NCBI GenBank assembly: GCA_044221335.1 | Contig: JBGAPI010000064.1 | Span: forward strand, 1-24,927 | Reading direction: 5' to 3' | DNA: 24,927 nucleotides | From: JBGAPI01 sp044221335 | GTDB taxonomy: Bacteria; Pseudomonadota; Gammaproteobacteria; Xanthomonadales; Ahniellaceae | In this document: in pieces, positions 15,900-24,927 of the stretch | How positions within the stretch are numbered: the first letter of the stretch is position 1 | How the letters are laid out: every line of letters starts with the position of its first letter | Program-made: the position numbers and the translations under genes | Notes under the pieces: generated by a model | What the model was told of the DNA's origin: nothing | What the model saw: the letters and a program-made list of their open reading frames with translations, nothing else | Databases searched by the model: none

Positions 15900-18257
15900 A
15901 TGACGGACGACGCCTTGCGCCTTGTCACCGGCGGCGCTCTGCTCAGCGGACTGTTCAGCAGCGGCGACCCTGGGGCGGATCCTGCCGTGCTGAAGCCCGG
16001 CACGCGCCTGGGTGCCTTCGCCGTCATCGAGTTGATCGGCACCGGCGGCAGCGCTGCCGTGTACCTCGCCGAGCGTTGCGACGGCACTTTCGCGCAGCGC
16101 GTCGCCGTCAAGCTGATCGCCGCCGCGAGTGCGGCGCGCACGTCCGTGCGGCAGGAATGCGAGGTGCTGGCCAGTCTCACCCATCCGGCCATCGCTCGAA
16201 TCCTGGACGGCGGCGAGCTCCCTGACGGCGAGTTGTGGTTCGCCATGGAGCTGGTCGAAGGGCTGCCGATCGACCAGCACTGCCAATCGCGCGCACTAGG
16301 CTGGCGCGCGCGCGTGGACCTGCTGGTCACGATCGCCGACGCGATCGCGCATGCGCACGCGCGCGAGATCGTGCATCGCGACGTAAAGCCCGGCAACGTG
16401 CTGGTGGACCTCGAAGGCCACGTCAAGCTCATCGATTTCGGCATCGCCTTGCGCCGCAGCGAAGACGGCCGCGATGCACCGGCGCTGTTCACTCCAAGCT
16501 ATGCCAGCCCGGAGCAGTGGCAGGGCAGGCCGATCACTCCTGCGACCGACATCTACCAGCTCGGGCTGCTGCTGAGCGACTTGCTCGCGCCGGACCCGGG
16601 AACCACGACGCCATCACTCCCGCCGACGGTACGCGCGAATATCGACGCGGTGGTGGCGCGAGCCACGCATGTTCGCCCGGAGTGTCGCTACGACAGCGCG
16701 GCGCAACTTCGCGACGACCTGCGCCGCGTGCACGCAGGACTGCCGAGTTCGGCGCGATCCTGGTCCCCCCTGCAGCACCTGCGCTTCCTCCGGGCGCGGC
16801 ATCCGCGCGCGCACGGGGCAGTCGCCGTGCTCTTGCCGATGCTGCTGCTGTTGCTCGCGTGGGACATCTGGCAGGTGCGCAGCGCGCGTGAGGCGGCCAG
16901 CGCGCAATCACGCCAGGTGCAGGCCACCGGCAAGATCCTGCGTGGCCTGATCCGCGAGGCCGATCCGTCGCTCAATCAGGGCGATCGCCTGCAGGCAATC
17001 GTGATTCTCGATCGCGCCGCCGCGCAGCTCGGCGCGCGCAACGGGCTGTCCGACGCGATGCGTCTGGATCTGGTCACCGATGTGGTCGAGCTCTACAACG
17101 AGGCGAACGAGCCCGACAAGGCGATCGCCCTCGGTGACGGGGTGCTCACGACGGTCGGCAGCGGGCACGAATTGGACGTCTCGCGGGCTCGGCTGCTCGC
17201 GATGCTGGGGGACTGCGAGATTTCCCTCAGCCGCTACGATCAAGCCGGTCGCCGCCTCGACCAGGCCGCCGCATTGATCGACCGCCTCCCGCGCGAACAG
17301 GCCGCGGAGGAGCGCGATCTGATCGACCTGATCCGCGCCAGCATCCTGCTCATGACGCATGACGAGGCACGGGCGCGAGTGCTGTTGCACGGCGTGATCG
17401 ACGCTTTCGAGAAGTCCGGGCGCGCGCCCGATCGCCTGCTGTTCCTGGCCTACGAAACCTTGGGTGGCACGTATCAGTCATTTGAACCGGGTCCGGAGAA
17501 GGCGCTGGAGTACCTGTCCCGCGCACACACGCTCGGCGCGCAGGTGCTCGGCCCGCACCACCGCTGGCAGATCACCAATGAGATCCGCCTGGGCGGCGCG
17601 CTTGGCGACTTGCGCCGTACCGAAGAGGCGATCGCCACCTTGGACTCGGCCATTGCCGCGGCGCGGACCATTCCCGAACGCAACGGTCCCAATCACGCGA
17701 TGGTGGCGTTCGCCTATCGCATGGAAGCCTCGGTCTACAACGCCGCCAAGAACTACGCCGCCTGCATCCGGGCCGCCGACAACGCACTGGCCGAGTACGA
17801 CGCCGTCGCGGGCGATACCGACGAATACCGCATCGATCCGCTGAGCATCGGCGGCCGCTGCCGGGTCCGGGCGGGACAGCCGCGCGAGGCCATTCCGGCG
17901 TTCACGCGATCGCTGGCAATACGCCGGCGCGTCTACGGCGACATGAATCCGTACTCGGTGGCGGACTCCGTCTACGACCTGGGCGACGCGCAACTCGCAG
18001 CCGGCGACATTGACGGCGCGAATGCAACGCTAGACGCAGTGCCTGCGCTCAGTGGCAAGGTCGCTGGGGCATCACCGCAATGGTTCGCCGAAAACTGGAT
18101 CCTCCTGGCACGAGCACGCTTGTCTGCCCATCGCAACGATGAAGCCCGCATCGCGCTCGAACAGGCCGATCGGCACATCGGCTCCGACCGCACGAAGATG
18201 TCATCTCTGGCGAAACAGACGGACATCCTGCGTGCCAATCTGACATCTCGGCGCTGA
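15900..18257 (+). CDS. Membrane Ser/Thr protein kinase (Hanks type) with TPR-like C-terminal half
   Basis: A 785-aa kinase. Residues 35-285 hold the Hanks fold: glycine loop IGTGGSAAVYLA (46-57), catalytic Lys71 in VAVKLI, HRDVKPGNVL (159-168) with catalytic Asp161, DFG at 179-181 and SPE at 203-205 in place of APE. All catalytic residues are present. A single membrane helix is at about 307-324. The remaining 450 residues form repeated helix pairs of TPR type (for example around RLDLVTDVVELYNEANEPDK), probably in the periplasm. The ATG at 15900 has GGGGAG five bases upstream; the open frame before it includes the intergenic palindromes. No RNA polymerase sigma factor adjoins it, although TPR-kinases in this order are often paired with one. 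Substrates are unknown. Confidence 0.9.
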   Translation: MTDDALRLVTGGALLSGLFSSGDPGADPAVLKPGTRLGAFAVIELIGTGGSAAVYLAERCDGTFAQRVAVKLIAAASAARTSVRQECEVLASLTHPAIARILDGGELPDGELWFAMELVEGLPIDQHCQSRALGWRARVDLLVTIADAIAHAHAREIVHRDVKPGNVLVDLEGHVKLIDFGIALRRSEDGRDAPALFTPSYASPEQWQGRPITPATDIYQLGLLLSDLLAPDPGTTTPSLPPTVRANIDAVVARATHVRPECRYDSAAQLRDDLRRVHAGLPSSARSWSPLQHLRFLRARHPRAHGAVAVLLPMLLLLLAWDIWQVRSAREAASAQSRQVQATGKILRGLIREADPSLNQGDRLQAIVILDRAAAQLGARNGLSDAMRLDLVTDVVELYNEANEPDKAIALGDGVLTTVGSGHELDVSRARLLAMLGDCEISLSRYDQAGRRLDQAAALIDRLPREQAAEERDLIDLIRASILLMTHDEARARVLLHGVIDAFEKSGRAPDRLLFLAYETLGGTYQSFEPGPEKALEYLSRAHTLGAQVLGPHHRWQITNEIRLGGALGDLRRTEEAIATLDSAIAAARTIPERNGPNHAMVAFAYRMEASVYNAAKNYAACIRAADNALAEYDAVAGDTDEYRIDPLSIGGRCRVRAGQPREAIPAFTRSLAIRRRVYGDMNPYSVADSVYDLGDAQLAAGDIDGANATLDAVPALSGKVAGASPQWFAENWILLARARLSAHRNDEARIALEQADRHIGSDRTKMSSLAKQTDILRANLTSRR

Positions 18258-18861
18258 GGTACGCAGCCCCGACGAGGGGCGCAGTGAGGCGAACGCCGTG
18301 GCCTGAGCGCAAGCCCGTGTGCTGGAGCTTCATTCGCGGCCGCGACCGGTGCGCATGTCCGAACAGGTCGGTCCCGACACCGTCGGTCCGTGCCAGACCG
18401 GCGCGCCAATCGCCGGACATCCTGGTTCTCCGCGAGGTGCTGCCGAGAACCGTCCTGACCGCGCACGATGTGGGTGTCGTTCTTGTCGACGCGCATTGCC
18501 GCATCAGCTGGAATCCGCCTGCGGCCTCTCGAAGATTCGCTCTGCCCGAAGCTATTCGTTCGGCGAGGCATCGCCGAACCGGTCGTCGCCGGTATCCGTC
18601 GCTTCGCCCGATCCACGCGTCGAGCGCGATGACGAACGGATGAACAGGCGCGACGAGCCCCGCGCTTCAGTGCGCCGCTGACCGCTGCCATCGCCTCGGA
18701 GCCGGCGCCGTCCCGGACACCACCTCACGACGGTGGCGGGATTCTTTCCGCTCATGCGTATCGAGGAACCGATTGGTGGACGTGCATCGCCGTCGAACCC
18801 TTCCGGCGCGCCTCCTGTCGGCGCCACAGCCCTGCCGGGCCCACTGTTTGGAGAGAGAGCA
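18258..18861. other. 604-base gap without a supported gene
   Basis: Between the kinase and the RHS gene several frames are open by chance, but none combines a ribosome site with a recognisable protein, and their composition is Arg/Ser/Pro-rich. A short hairpin GCCCC-n5-GGGGC (18266-18280) follows the kinase stop and could be part of a terminator, but it has no T-run. The RHS gene promoter must be in this region; I cannot place it with confidence. It may also contain the remains of a decayed gene. Confidence 0.4.
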
Positions 18862-21800
18862 ATGATCAGGATGTCGGGCCGAAAGGCCCTGTTGTCCGCC
18901 GGAATCGCGGGAACCGTGTTCCTCGCTGGGTCGGACTATGCCGTCGCTGCGACACCGTGGATGGTCGCCAGGTCGCTTGCCCCCCAGGCGGCCACCGCAT
19001 TCACCGGGCCGCCGGCGCAGCCCGTGGCGTTCAAGATGCCGAGCGCGCCGTTGACCGCGGCAACGTCGGTGGGCTACCTGCCGGAGTCGTGGAATGTCAC
19101 GCCCAATGGGACGTTCGAGTACTCGATTCCCATCGATGTCCCGGATGGCCGCGCTGGCATGCAGCCGCACCTCGCGCTCAGCTACTCGAGCAACCTCGGA
19201 AACGGCATGCTGGGCACCGGCTTTTCCATCTCGGGCTTTTCCAGCATCACGCGCTGCGGAAAAGCCCTGTCTATCCCGACGGAGGGCGTCACGGACGGTG
19301 TCGACAATCTCGACGGCGGAGACGACCACTATTGTCTCGATGGACGCAAGCTGACCGTCGTCAGTGGCAACTACGGTGCGCTGGACTCCGAGTACCGCAC
19401 CGAACAGGACTCGTTCGCCAGGATCCGGATCACCGAGGTCACGTCGAGCCGACCCACGAAATTCAAGATCTGGGACCGTGACGGCCGGATCCGCACGTAC
19501 GTCGCCGCGGTCAGCGAGCAACTCGCTGCCACCGGCACCACCACCGCACGTGTCGGCGTCAACGTGCCCGCGGTGTGGCTGCTGGATATCGAGCAGGACC
19601 GGGCCGGCAACAGCGTGTACTACCGCTACACCAAGTGGAACGTCGCGATCCCGAGCGGCGGACCCTTCGCCGGCTTCGAGTACGTGCCGTATCGCATCCT
19701 TTACGGCAATTCGGATGGCTCCACCGCCACGCGCTACGTCCAGTTCAACTTCGAGAATCGGCCCGACCCATCCTTCAGCTGGCAACGCGGGATTCGCCGC
19801 GAACTGACCCGCCGCCTGACGTCGGTCGTGATGTACGGGCCGAATCCGTCGTCGACCGCCAGGCTGTGGCAGTACGACTTCACCTACGAACCGTCCGTGA
19901 GCCCGATGTCGGGGCGCAGCCGTCTCGCCTCGGTGAAGCGCTCGGGCTGGCTGCCGGGCGGGGCCTCGACGGCCGGGAGCACCTGGTCCAAGCAGTTCGC
20001 GTGGGCCGACACCGTGGCCGAACCGCGCTTCAACGACCAGACGCGGGGCGGCTCGGACGAAGCATTTCAGTTCAACGGCGCCGTCCCAGCCGTCGCGATG
20101 GTCCTGGATGCCAACGGCGACGGCACGGATGACCTGCTGTACAACCGCGGAGGCGCGAATGCCGCAGGGCAATCGACGGCGTTTCGCGGAGGCGCCCGGT
20201 CCGGCAGCAGTCCATCGATCAACAACTACTACTCGCAGACGTCGGGCGTCGATCTGTCCGACGATGGCCTGGCAGCGACGCGAGCGGTCGACCTGCAGGG
20301 CGACGGCTCGGCGGAGATCTGGGTCCACCGCGTGGGCGCCACCTGCCGCCAGATCGGACTGCAGTGGGACAACGTCAATCACCGCTTCAACGACACTTCC
20401 GTCCTGGCCGACGAGGCCTGCCCCGCGACCGGCAGCAACAAGCGCTACCTGACCAATTTCGGAGACATCAACGGCGATGGACTCGCCGACCTGATCGCTT
20501 CCGGGATCAGCTGGAACGAGGACGCGAGCGGCAACGTCTCCAATCTCTTCTACGGACCGTGGCGCATCCGGCTCAACCTCGGCGGCGGCATGGGGTTCGA
20601 CTCCACCCTCTACACGCCCAGGCTCGACGGCGCGGTCATCACGACTGGCTGCCGCTCGCTGATCACCGATCCCGAGGGCAATGGCCGCGTGGCGGTCATC
20701 ACCTCCTCCCGCTCGAGCACCGGATCGGGGGGCAACTGTCCGGACAACGCGGTCGCCCTGCTGATGGACGACGCGGGCACCATCAAGGCGGTGTCCGCCG
20801 GCGCGGATACGACCGGCCTCAACAACCAGTTTCCGTCCATCGAGGACAATTCGCTGTTCGGGGACTTCAATGGCGACGGACTCAATGACCAGCTCAAGCT
20901 GAACTGGTCGGGAACCAGCGCGACGGCCAAGCTGTACTGGAACACCGGGAACGGCTATCTCGCCGACGATGCGCACTCGATCGGGGTCGACCGAGACGAC
21001 AAGAACTACACCGACCAGGGCGTTCGCATCGTCGACCTCAACGGCGACGGCCGGGCCGACATCGTCAACCTCCGCAAGTCGTCCGGGTTCAATGAAATCC
21101 AGGTCGACCTCTCCCGAGGCGACGGCACCTTTTCCCACATCACCTACCTGAGAACCCCTTCCGGTGCCACCGTCGAGCCGGGCACGCCGATGGCCTGCAC
21201 CGCGCAGATCAGGAAGCCGACGGTCTGCGGCTGGACGACCTCCAAGGTCGGTGACTTCAACGGCGATGGCTTCCTCGACATCGCGCGCGTCGTCGCCGGC
21301 CGCTGGCGCGTCGCCGAGCAGGTGCCGCACTTCGGGGACCGCGTGGTCAAAGTCTTCGACAGCGCCAACGCCCAGAAGTGGGAGCGCGAGGCGATCGAAT
21401 ACAGCAGCGTGTGGGACGAAGGCCGCGGCCGCGGACTGATCGCGAGCTACCCCATGAAGCCGGTCCGCAGCGCCATGACGGTCGTCAAGCGCGTCACCAG
21501 CAAGGCCGCCTACGTCAACGGCGACAGCAGCCTGGCCGGCGGCTATTCGCTGGAGTACAGCTATGCCCGGCCGGCGATGGACCTGCGCGGGCGCGGCTTC
21601 CTGGGATTCGGAACCTTCCGCATCTGGGACCCGCAACGGCTCGCAGAGACGACCTACGTCTACGGCAATTACCGGGCGGCGACCAACGATACCTACAGCT
21701 ACGCCACCTACTATCCCAGCTCGGGCCTGCCCGACTCGGTCACCTCGGTGATGCCGATCGTCTCCGACGCCACTCGCGGCACGCTGATGACGCAGTGCCG

Positions 21801-24800
21801 GCAAGGGGCGACCGGCGCGTCGCTTCCCGCGGCCTGCACCCGATCCGCACGCGTCACCCAGACGACGAACAGCTACTCGCTCCGTCAGACCAACAGCGGG
21901 CGCACCTATGTGGTGCAGCCGGGCGACAGCCACACCAGCACCTGGGAGCAGAACGTCAGCATCGATCTCGGCGGACCGAGCGGCGCCGCCTACAACGATC
22001 TGCACGGTGACCTGGCGCGGCTGTGGGGCTCGATCTCCGAGCCGGCGACGGTTCTGGTGCGCACCGACACGACCGGCACCACCTACGACGACTACGGCAA
22101 TCTCACGGCGCAAACCACCCAGACCAGCGACGGCACGGCGGCCGGGCGCAAGCTCGGCGTGAAGTCCGAGTTCACCGCGACCTTCGACACCAGCGCCAGC
22201 CGGATCGCCGACTGGCTGATCGCCATTCCGCAGGGCCGTACGACCACGGTGACCGAGGCCGACGGCACGGTCCAGTGGCGCAAGCAGAGCTGGGGAGCCG
22301 ACACGCTCGGTCAGCTGACTCGCATCGACATCGAGAATCCGGGTCCCAACGTGCACGAGCGGACCGACATCGTCTACGACAACACGGCGCCGGCCACCGG
22401 CTACGGCTTGCCGGTGAAGATCACGCGCAAGGCCGAGGGCGCCTCGGACCGCGTCAGCCACATCGAGTACGGGCGCTACTGCGGCAATCCCTCGCGCGAT
22501 GGCGCCACCGGCGCGATCACCTGTCCGGCCGCCAGCCTGGCGCCGGACGAGCGCATCTACGCCAGCCAGGTGTGGAGCGAACACGTCGACACCCAGGCCG
22601 ACACGCCGTGCGACGTGTCGATCGATTGCCGGCCGACTCAGTGGACTGCGGTGCACCCGGGCTACGGACTGGCCATGGCCGGCATGGACATCAACGGTGT
22701 CCAGACGGTGCAGCGCTACGACGCCCTGCGGCGGCCGATCCAGTCGGACACCTATCAGTCCAACTGGGCGATCGAGCCGACCCTGACGATCAGCTACGGC
22801 CCCCGTCCCGACGGCGGCTGCGGCGCGACGGCCGGCTGCTACAACGGCGTGGTGGCCACGGTCTCGCGCGGGGGCAACACCCGGACGACGGCGGTCGATG
22901 CCATGGGTCGCATGCTGAAGACGACGCTCCTCGCCTTCGACGGCAGCACGACGGCGCGGGTCGTCGAATTCGATGCGCTCGGTCGCGTCAAGCGCGAGTC
23001 GCGCCCCTACACCGACAACGGTTCGACGGCGCCGAGCCAGTGGACCACCTATCAGTTCGACAATGCCGATCGCCTCGCCCAGACCAGCCATGCGGACGGC
23101 ACCGGAACGAGTGTCGGCTACCCGAACTTCTTCGAAACCCGCACCTACGACGCGCTCAGCAACGAAAGCTATGTCCGTCGCGACCTGGACGGGCGCATCG
23201 TGACCAGCGCGAGCGTCCTGAATGGCGTGGACGTCAAGACGAGCTATGCCTACGCGCCCTTCGACCTGATCAAGTCGGTCACCGACGACAAGGGCAATGT
23301 CACCAGCATGCAATACGACGTGCGCGGTCGCCGAACCCAGATCAGCGATCCGGACCAGGGAACCGTCACGACGACCTTCAACGGCTTCGGCGAGACGACG
23401 CAGTCCGTCAAGGTCGGTATCGGCGCCCTGCTGTCGCAGACCGCCAGCGCCACGCTGGACGACCTGGGTCGAGTGCTGGCGACCACGCTGACCAGTTCGC
23501 CCGCCCAAGCCGGTATCGACGGCACCACCCGCTTCGTCTGGGATCGGGCGACGGACGGAACCGCGGGCCACTACAACGGACGAGGCAAGCTGGCCTCGTC
23601 GACCAGCATCGATGGCATCACCGAGACGCTGCGCTACGACTACGTCGGGCGGATCGGCGGCTTCGACTACAAGGACGACGCGGGCGACGTCTACGGCGTC
23701 GACTTCAGCTACTACAGCAGCTTCGACAGCAGCTCCCTGGCGGGCCTGCTGAAGACAGTGACCTATCCGGAGGCCCCCGGCCGCGCGCGCTTCGCCGTGC
23801 AACGGCACTACAACGCCTACGGATACGTCGATCAGGTCCAGGACGTGACGGCGCCGGCGACGCCGGTGACGCTGTGGAACGTCAGGTCGCGCGACAGTGC
23901 GCTCGCGTTGACCGGCGCCACCATCGGCAACGTCGACCTGGACCTGTCGTACTACCCGCTCAACGGTCGCCCCTACACGATGAAGGCGAAGACCAGCGAG
24001 GCCACGCCGACGACGCTGCTCGACTTCGAATATGCCTACAAGGACAACGGCCTGGTGTTGAGTCGCAAGGACCGCACGACCGGGCGGACCGAGAACTACG
24101 ATTACGACGCCCTGTCTCGGCTGACTTCGTGGCAGCTGCTGAACGGCGCGTCACCCGCGGTCGAGCACACCTACAAGTACGACACGATCGGCAACCTGAC
24201 CGAGGTCTGGAAGAAGGTCGGTTCGGCCGCCTCGGCGCGGATCGAATCCAGCGGTTACGGCACGGGAGGAACGCAACCGCATGCCCTGGTGCTGCGTCAG
24301 CCCTACGATCCCGCCACTGGAGCGGCCCTCGCCGCCGACAAGTACAACTATGACGGTCTCGGGCGCCAGACCAGCGGGCTCGGGCCGTCCGCCAATGGCC
24401 GCACGCTGGCGTACACCGGCTTCGACCTGCCGCACAGCCTGACCAAGGCCGGCAGCACCTGGACCTTCGGCTACGACGCCGCCGGACAGCGCATCAAGAA
24501 GTCCGGCGCCGACGGCACCATCATCTACGTGCCGGGTCTCTACGAGCGACGCAAGCTCGGCGGCACGACGACCCATGTCTTCCACGTGCAGGGCAGCGAC
24601 GGCCCGGTGGCGCAACTCACCTATGTTCAGGGCGGCAGCAGCAAGGTCGAGTACCTGCTGCACGATGCCCTGGGCAGCACCAGCACCTCGTTCACGCCGG
24701 ACGCCGGCGACAGCACCGGCAAGCGCGTCGTCCAAGGCGCGCGCTTCTTCACTGATCCCTGGGGAAGGCGCATCGCCGCCGACGGCACCGCGACCACGGT

Positions 24801-24927
24801 CGATCCGACGGTGCAGAGCATCCACACCGGCTTCACCGGACAGGAAATGGACGACAGCTATGGCCTGATCAACTTCCGCGGCCGGATGTACGACCCGGCG
24901 ATCCGGCGATTCCTGAGCGCGGATCCG
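18862..24927 (+). CDS. Secreted SpvB / FG-GAP / RHS-repeat giant protein, C-terminus beyond the window
   Basis: At least 2022 codons, open to the right edge without a stop. GGAGAGAG lies just before the ATG. A signal peptide occupies residues 1-30 (MIRMSGRKALLSAGIAGTVF...). An SpvB-like region starts near 74 (PNGTFEYSIPIDVPDGRAGM, then PHLALSYSS). Six FG-GAP/VCBS-type calcium-binding motifs follow from about 410 to 810, of the form D-x-NGDG-x-x-D (for example VLDANGDGTDD at 414, GDINGDGLAD, VDLNGDGRAD, GDFNGDGFLD). From about 1000 on come YD/RHS repeats (FDALGRV, YDALSRL, YDGLGRQ, YDAAGQR). The end, YGLINFRGRMYDPAIRRFLS then ADP, is the closing signature of the RHS core. In related polymorphic toxins and Tc toxin B/C subunits a variable toxin domain follows here; that part is not visible. 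IRRF replaces the usual GRF. Confidence 0.92.
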   Translation, partial: MIRMSGRKALLSAGIAGTVFLAGSDYAVAATPWMVARSLAPQAATAFTGPPAQPVAFKMPSAPLTAATSVGYLPESWNVTPNGTFEYSIPIDVPDGRAGMQPHLALSYSSNLGNGMLGTGFSISGFSSITRCGKALSIPTEGVTDGVDNLDGGDDHYCLDGRKLTVVSGNYGALDSEYRTEQDSFARIRITEVTSSRPTKFKIWDRDGRIRTYVAAVSEQLAATGTTTARVGVNVPAVWLLDIEQDRAGNSVYYRYTKWNVAIPSGGPFAGFEYVPYRILYGNSDGSTATRYVQFNFENRPDPSFSWQRGIRRELTRRLTSVVMYGPNPSSTARLWQYDFTYEPSVSPMSGRSRLASVKRSGWLPGGASTAGSTWSKQFAWADTVAEPRFNDQTRGGSDEAFQFNGAVPAVAMVLDANGDGTDDLLYNRGGANAAGQSTAFRGGARSGSSPSINNYYSQTSGVDLSDDGLAATRAVDLQGDGSAEIWVHRVGATCRQIGLQWDNVNHRFNDTSVLADEACPATGSNKRYLTNFGDINGDGLADLIASGISWNEDASGNVSNLFYGPWRIRLNLGGGMGFDSTLYTPRLDGAVITTGCRSLITDPEGNGRVAVITSSRSSTGSGGNCPDNAVALLMDDAGTIKAVSAGADTTGLNNQFPSIEDNSLFGDFNGDGLNDQLKLNWSGTSATAKLYWNTGNGYLADDAHSIGVDRDDKNYTDQGVRIVDLNGDGRADIVNLRKSSGFNEIQVDLSRGDGTFSHITYLRTPSGATVEPGTPMACTAQIRKPTVCGWTTSKVGDFNGDGFLDIARVVAGRWRVAEQVPHFGDRVVKVFDSANAQKWEREAIEYSSVWDEGRGRGLIASYPMKPVRSAMTVVKRVTSKAAYVNGDSSLAGGYSLEYSYARPAMDLRGRGFLGFGTFRIWDPQRLAETTYVYGNYRAATNDTYSYATYYPSSGLPDSVTSVMPIVSDATRGTLMTQCRQGATGASLPAACTRSARVTQTTNSYSLRQTNSGRTYVVQPGDSHTSTWEQNVSIDLGGPSGAAYNDLHGDLARLWGSISEPATVLVRTDTTGTTYDDYGNLTAQTTQTSDGTAAGRKLGVKSEFTATFDTSASRIADWLIAIPQGRTTTVTEADGTVQWRKQSWGADTLGQLTRIDIENPGPNVHERTDIVYDNTAPATGYGLPVKITRKAEGASDRVSHIEYGRYCGNPSRDGATGAITCPAASLAPDERIYASQVWSEHVDTQADTPCDVSIDCRPTQWTAVHPGYGLAMAGMDINGVQTVQRYDALRRPIQSDTYQSNWAIEPTLTISYGPRPDGGCGATAGCYNGVVATVSRGGNTRTTAVDAMGRMLKTTLLAFDGSTTARVVEFDALGRVKRESRPYTDNGSTAPSQWTTYQFDNADRLAQTSHADGTGTSVGYPNFFETRTYDALSNESYVRRDLDGRIVTSASVLNGVDVKTSYAYAPFDLIKSVTDDKGNVTSMQYDVRGRRTQISDPDQGTVTTTFNGFGETTQSVKVGIGALLSQTASATLDDLGRVLATTLTSSPAQAGIDGTTRFVWDRATDGTAGHYNGRGKLASSTSIDGITETLRYDYVGRIGGFDYKDDAGDVYGVDFSYYSSFDSSSLAGLLKTVTYPEAPGRARFAVQRHYNAYGYVDQVQDVTAPATPVTLWNVRSRDSALALTGATIGNVDLDLSYYPLNGRPYTMKAKTSEATPTTLLDFEYAYKDNGLVLSRKDRTTGRTENYDYDALSRLTSWQLLNGASPAVEHTYKYDTIGNLTEVWKKVGSAASARIESSGYGTGGTQPHALVLRQPYDPATGAALAADKYNYDGLGRQTSGLGPSANGRTLAYTGFDLPHSLTKAGSTWTFGYDAAGQRIKKSGADGTIIYVPGLYERRKLGGTTTHVFHVQGSDGPVAQLTYVQGGSSKVEYLLHDALGSTSTSFTPDAGDSTGKRVVQGARFFTDPWGRRIAADGTATTVDPTVQSIHTGFTGQEMDDSYGLINFRGRMYDPAIRRFLSADP

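Noticed and set aside
17972..18691. Open frames on both strands in and near the kinase-RHS gap
   Set aside because: Arg/Ser/Pro-rich composition, no ribosome site, no recognisable domain, and the minus-strand one overlaps the kinase 3' end.
18667..23808. A 1713-codon open frame on the minus strand, antisense to the RHS gene
   Set aside because: It is codon-aligned with the sense gene, so its stops would need sense codons TTA, CTA or TCA, which a high-GC gene hardly uses. Its product is Ala/Val/Gly/Arg/Asp-rich without recognisable domains.

Overview
This is a high-GC bacterial window from a gammaproteobacterium, most likely the Xanthomonadales/Lysobacterales (Rhodanobacteraceae- or Lysobacter-like). 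The reasons are the very high GC at third codon positions, the GTAGGGCG..CGCCATC REP-type palindromes, a TPR-bearing Hanks kinase, a secreted SpvB/FG-GAP/RHS giant and the general mix of genes. This placement is by gene character only; no 16S or marker gene is present. I see no tRNA, rRNA, CRISPR array, transposase or phage gene.

Layout. 1-742: the start of a minus-strand coiled-coil gene that runs off the left edge, then a strictly 68-bp-phased array of six REP-like palindromes. 743-3471: a SMI1/KNR4 (SUKH) protein converging, across a two-sided terminator, on a large secreted alpha/beta hydrolase. 3803-5812: a membrane GGDEF diguanylate cyclase converging on a LysR regulator, with an inverted REP pair whose GTAGGG ends supply the TAG stop codon of both genes. 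5935-8224: a 71-aa ORF with a strong ribosome site, then a sensor histidine kinase divergent from a lone CheY-like receiver. 8295-9719: a macro-domain ADP-ribosyl hydrolase and MsrA, both minus. 9987-11766: a minus-strand operon (DUF2007, secreted protein, potassium-channel-like ion transporter). 11922-13395: DUF3253 protein (+) converging on a GlxA-type AraC regulator (-), with a 106-bp imperfect palindrome between them. 13521-15046: two minus-strand exported proteins, the second a probable outer-membrane beta-barrel. 15243-18257: an exported protein with a tail resembling STI1/HOP-DP helices, then a 785-aa transmembrane Ser/Thr kinase with a TPR-like periplasmic half. 18862-24927: a Sec-exported SpvB + FG-GAP + RHS/YD-repeat protein, open for 2022 codons and cut by the right edge just where the RHS core ends, so its variable C-terminal domain is not visible.

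How the parts work together. Most of the window is ordinary chromosomal housekeeping and signalling: c-di-GMP synthesis, a two-component pair, oxidative repair, ion transport and regulators. The accessory end is the right third: a probable chaperone-like exported protein, a membrane Ser/Thr kinase and a polymorphic-toxin-like RHS giant. The best-supported unusual features are the REP palindromes, which show compensatory stem changes between families, the shared use of REP ends as stop codons, the possible split hybrid kinase, and the STI1-like exported protein. No complete, clearly new defence or toxin system can be demonstrated from this sequence alone.
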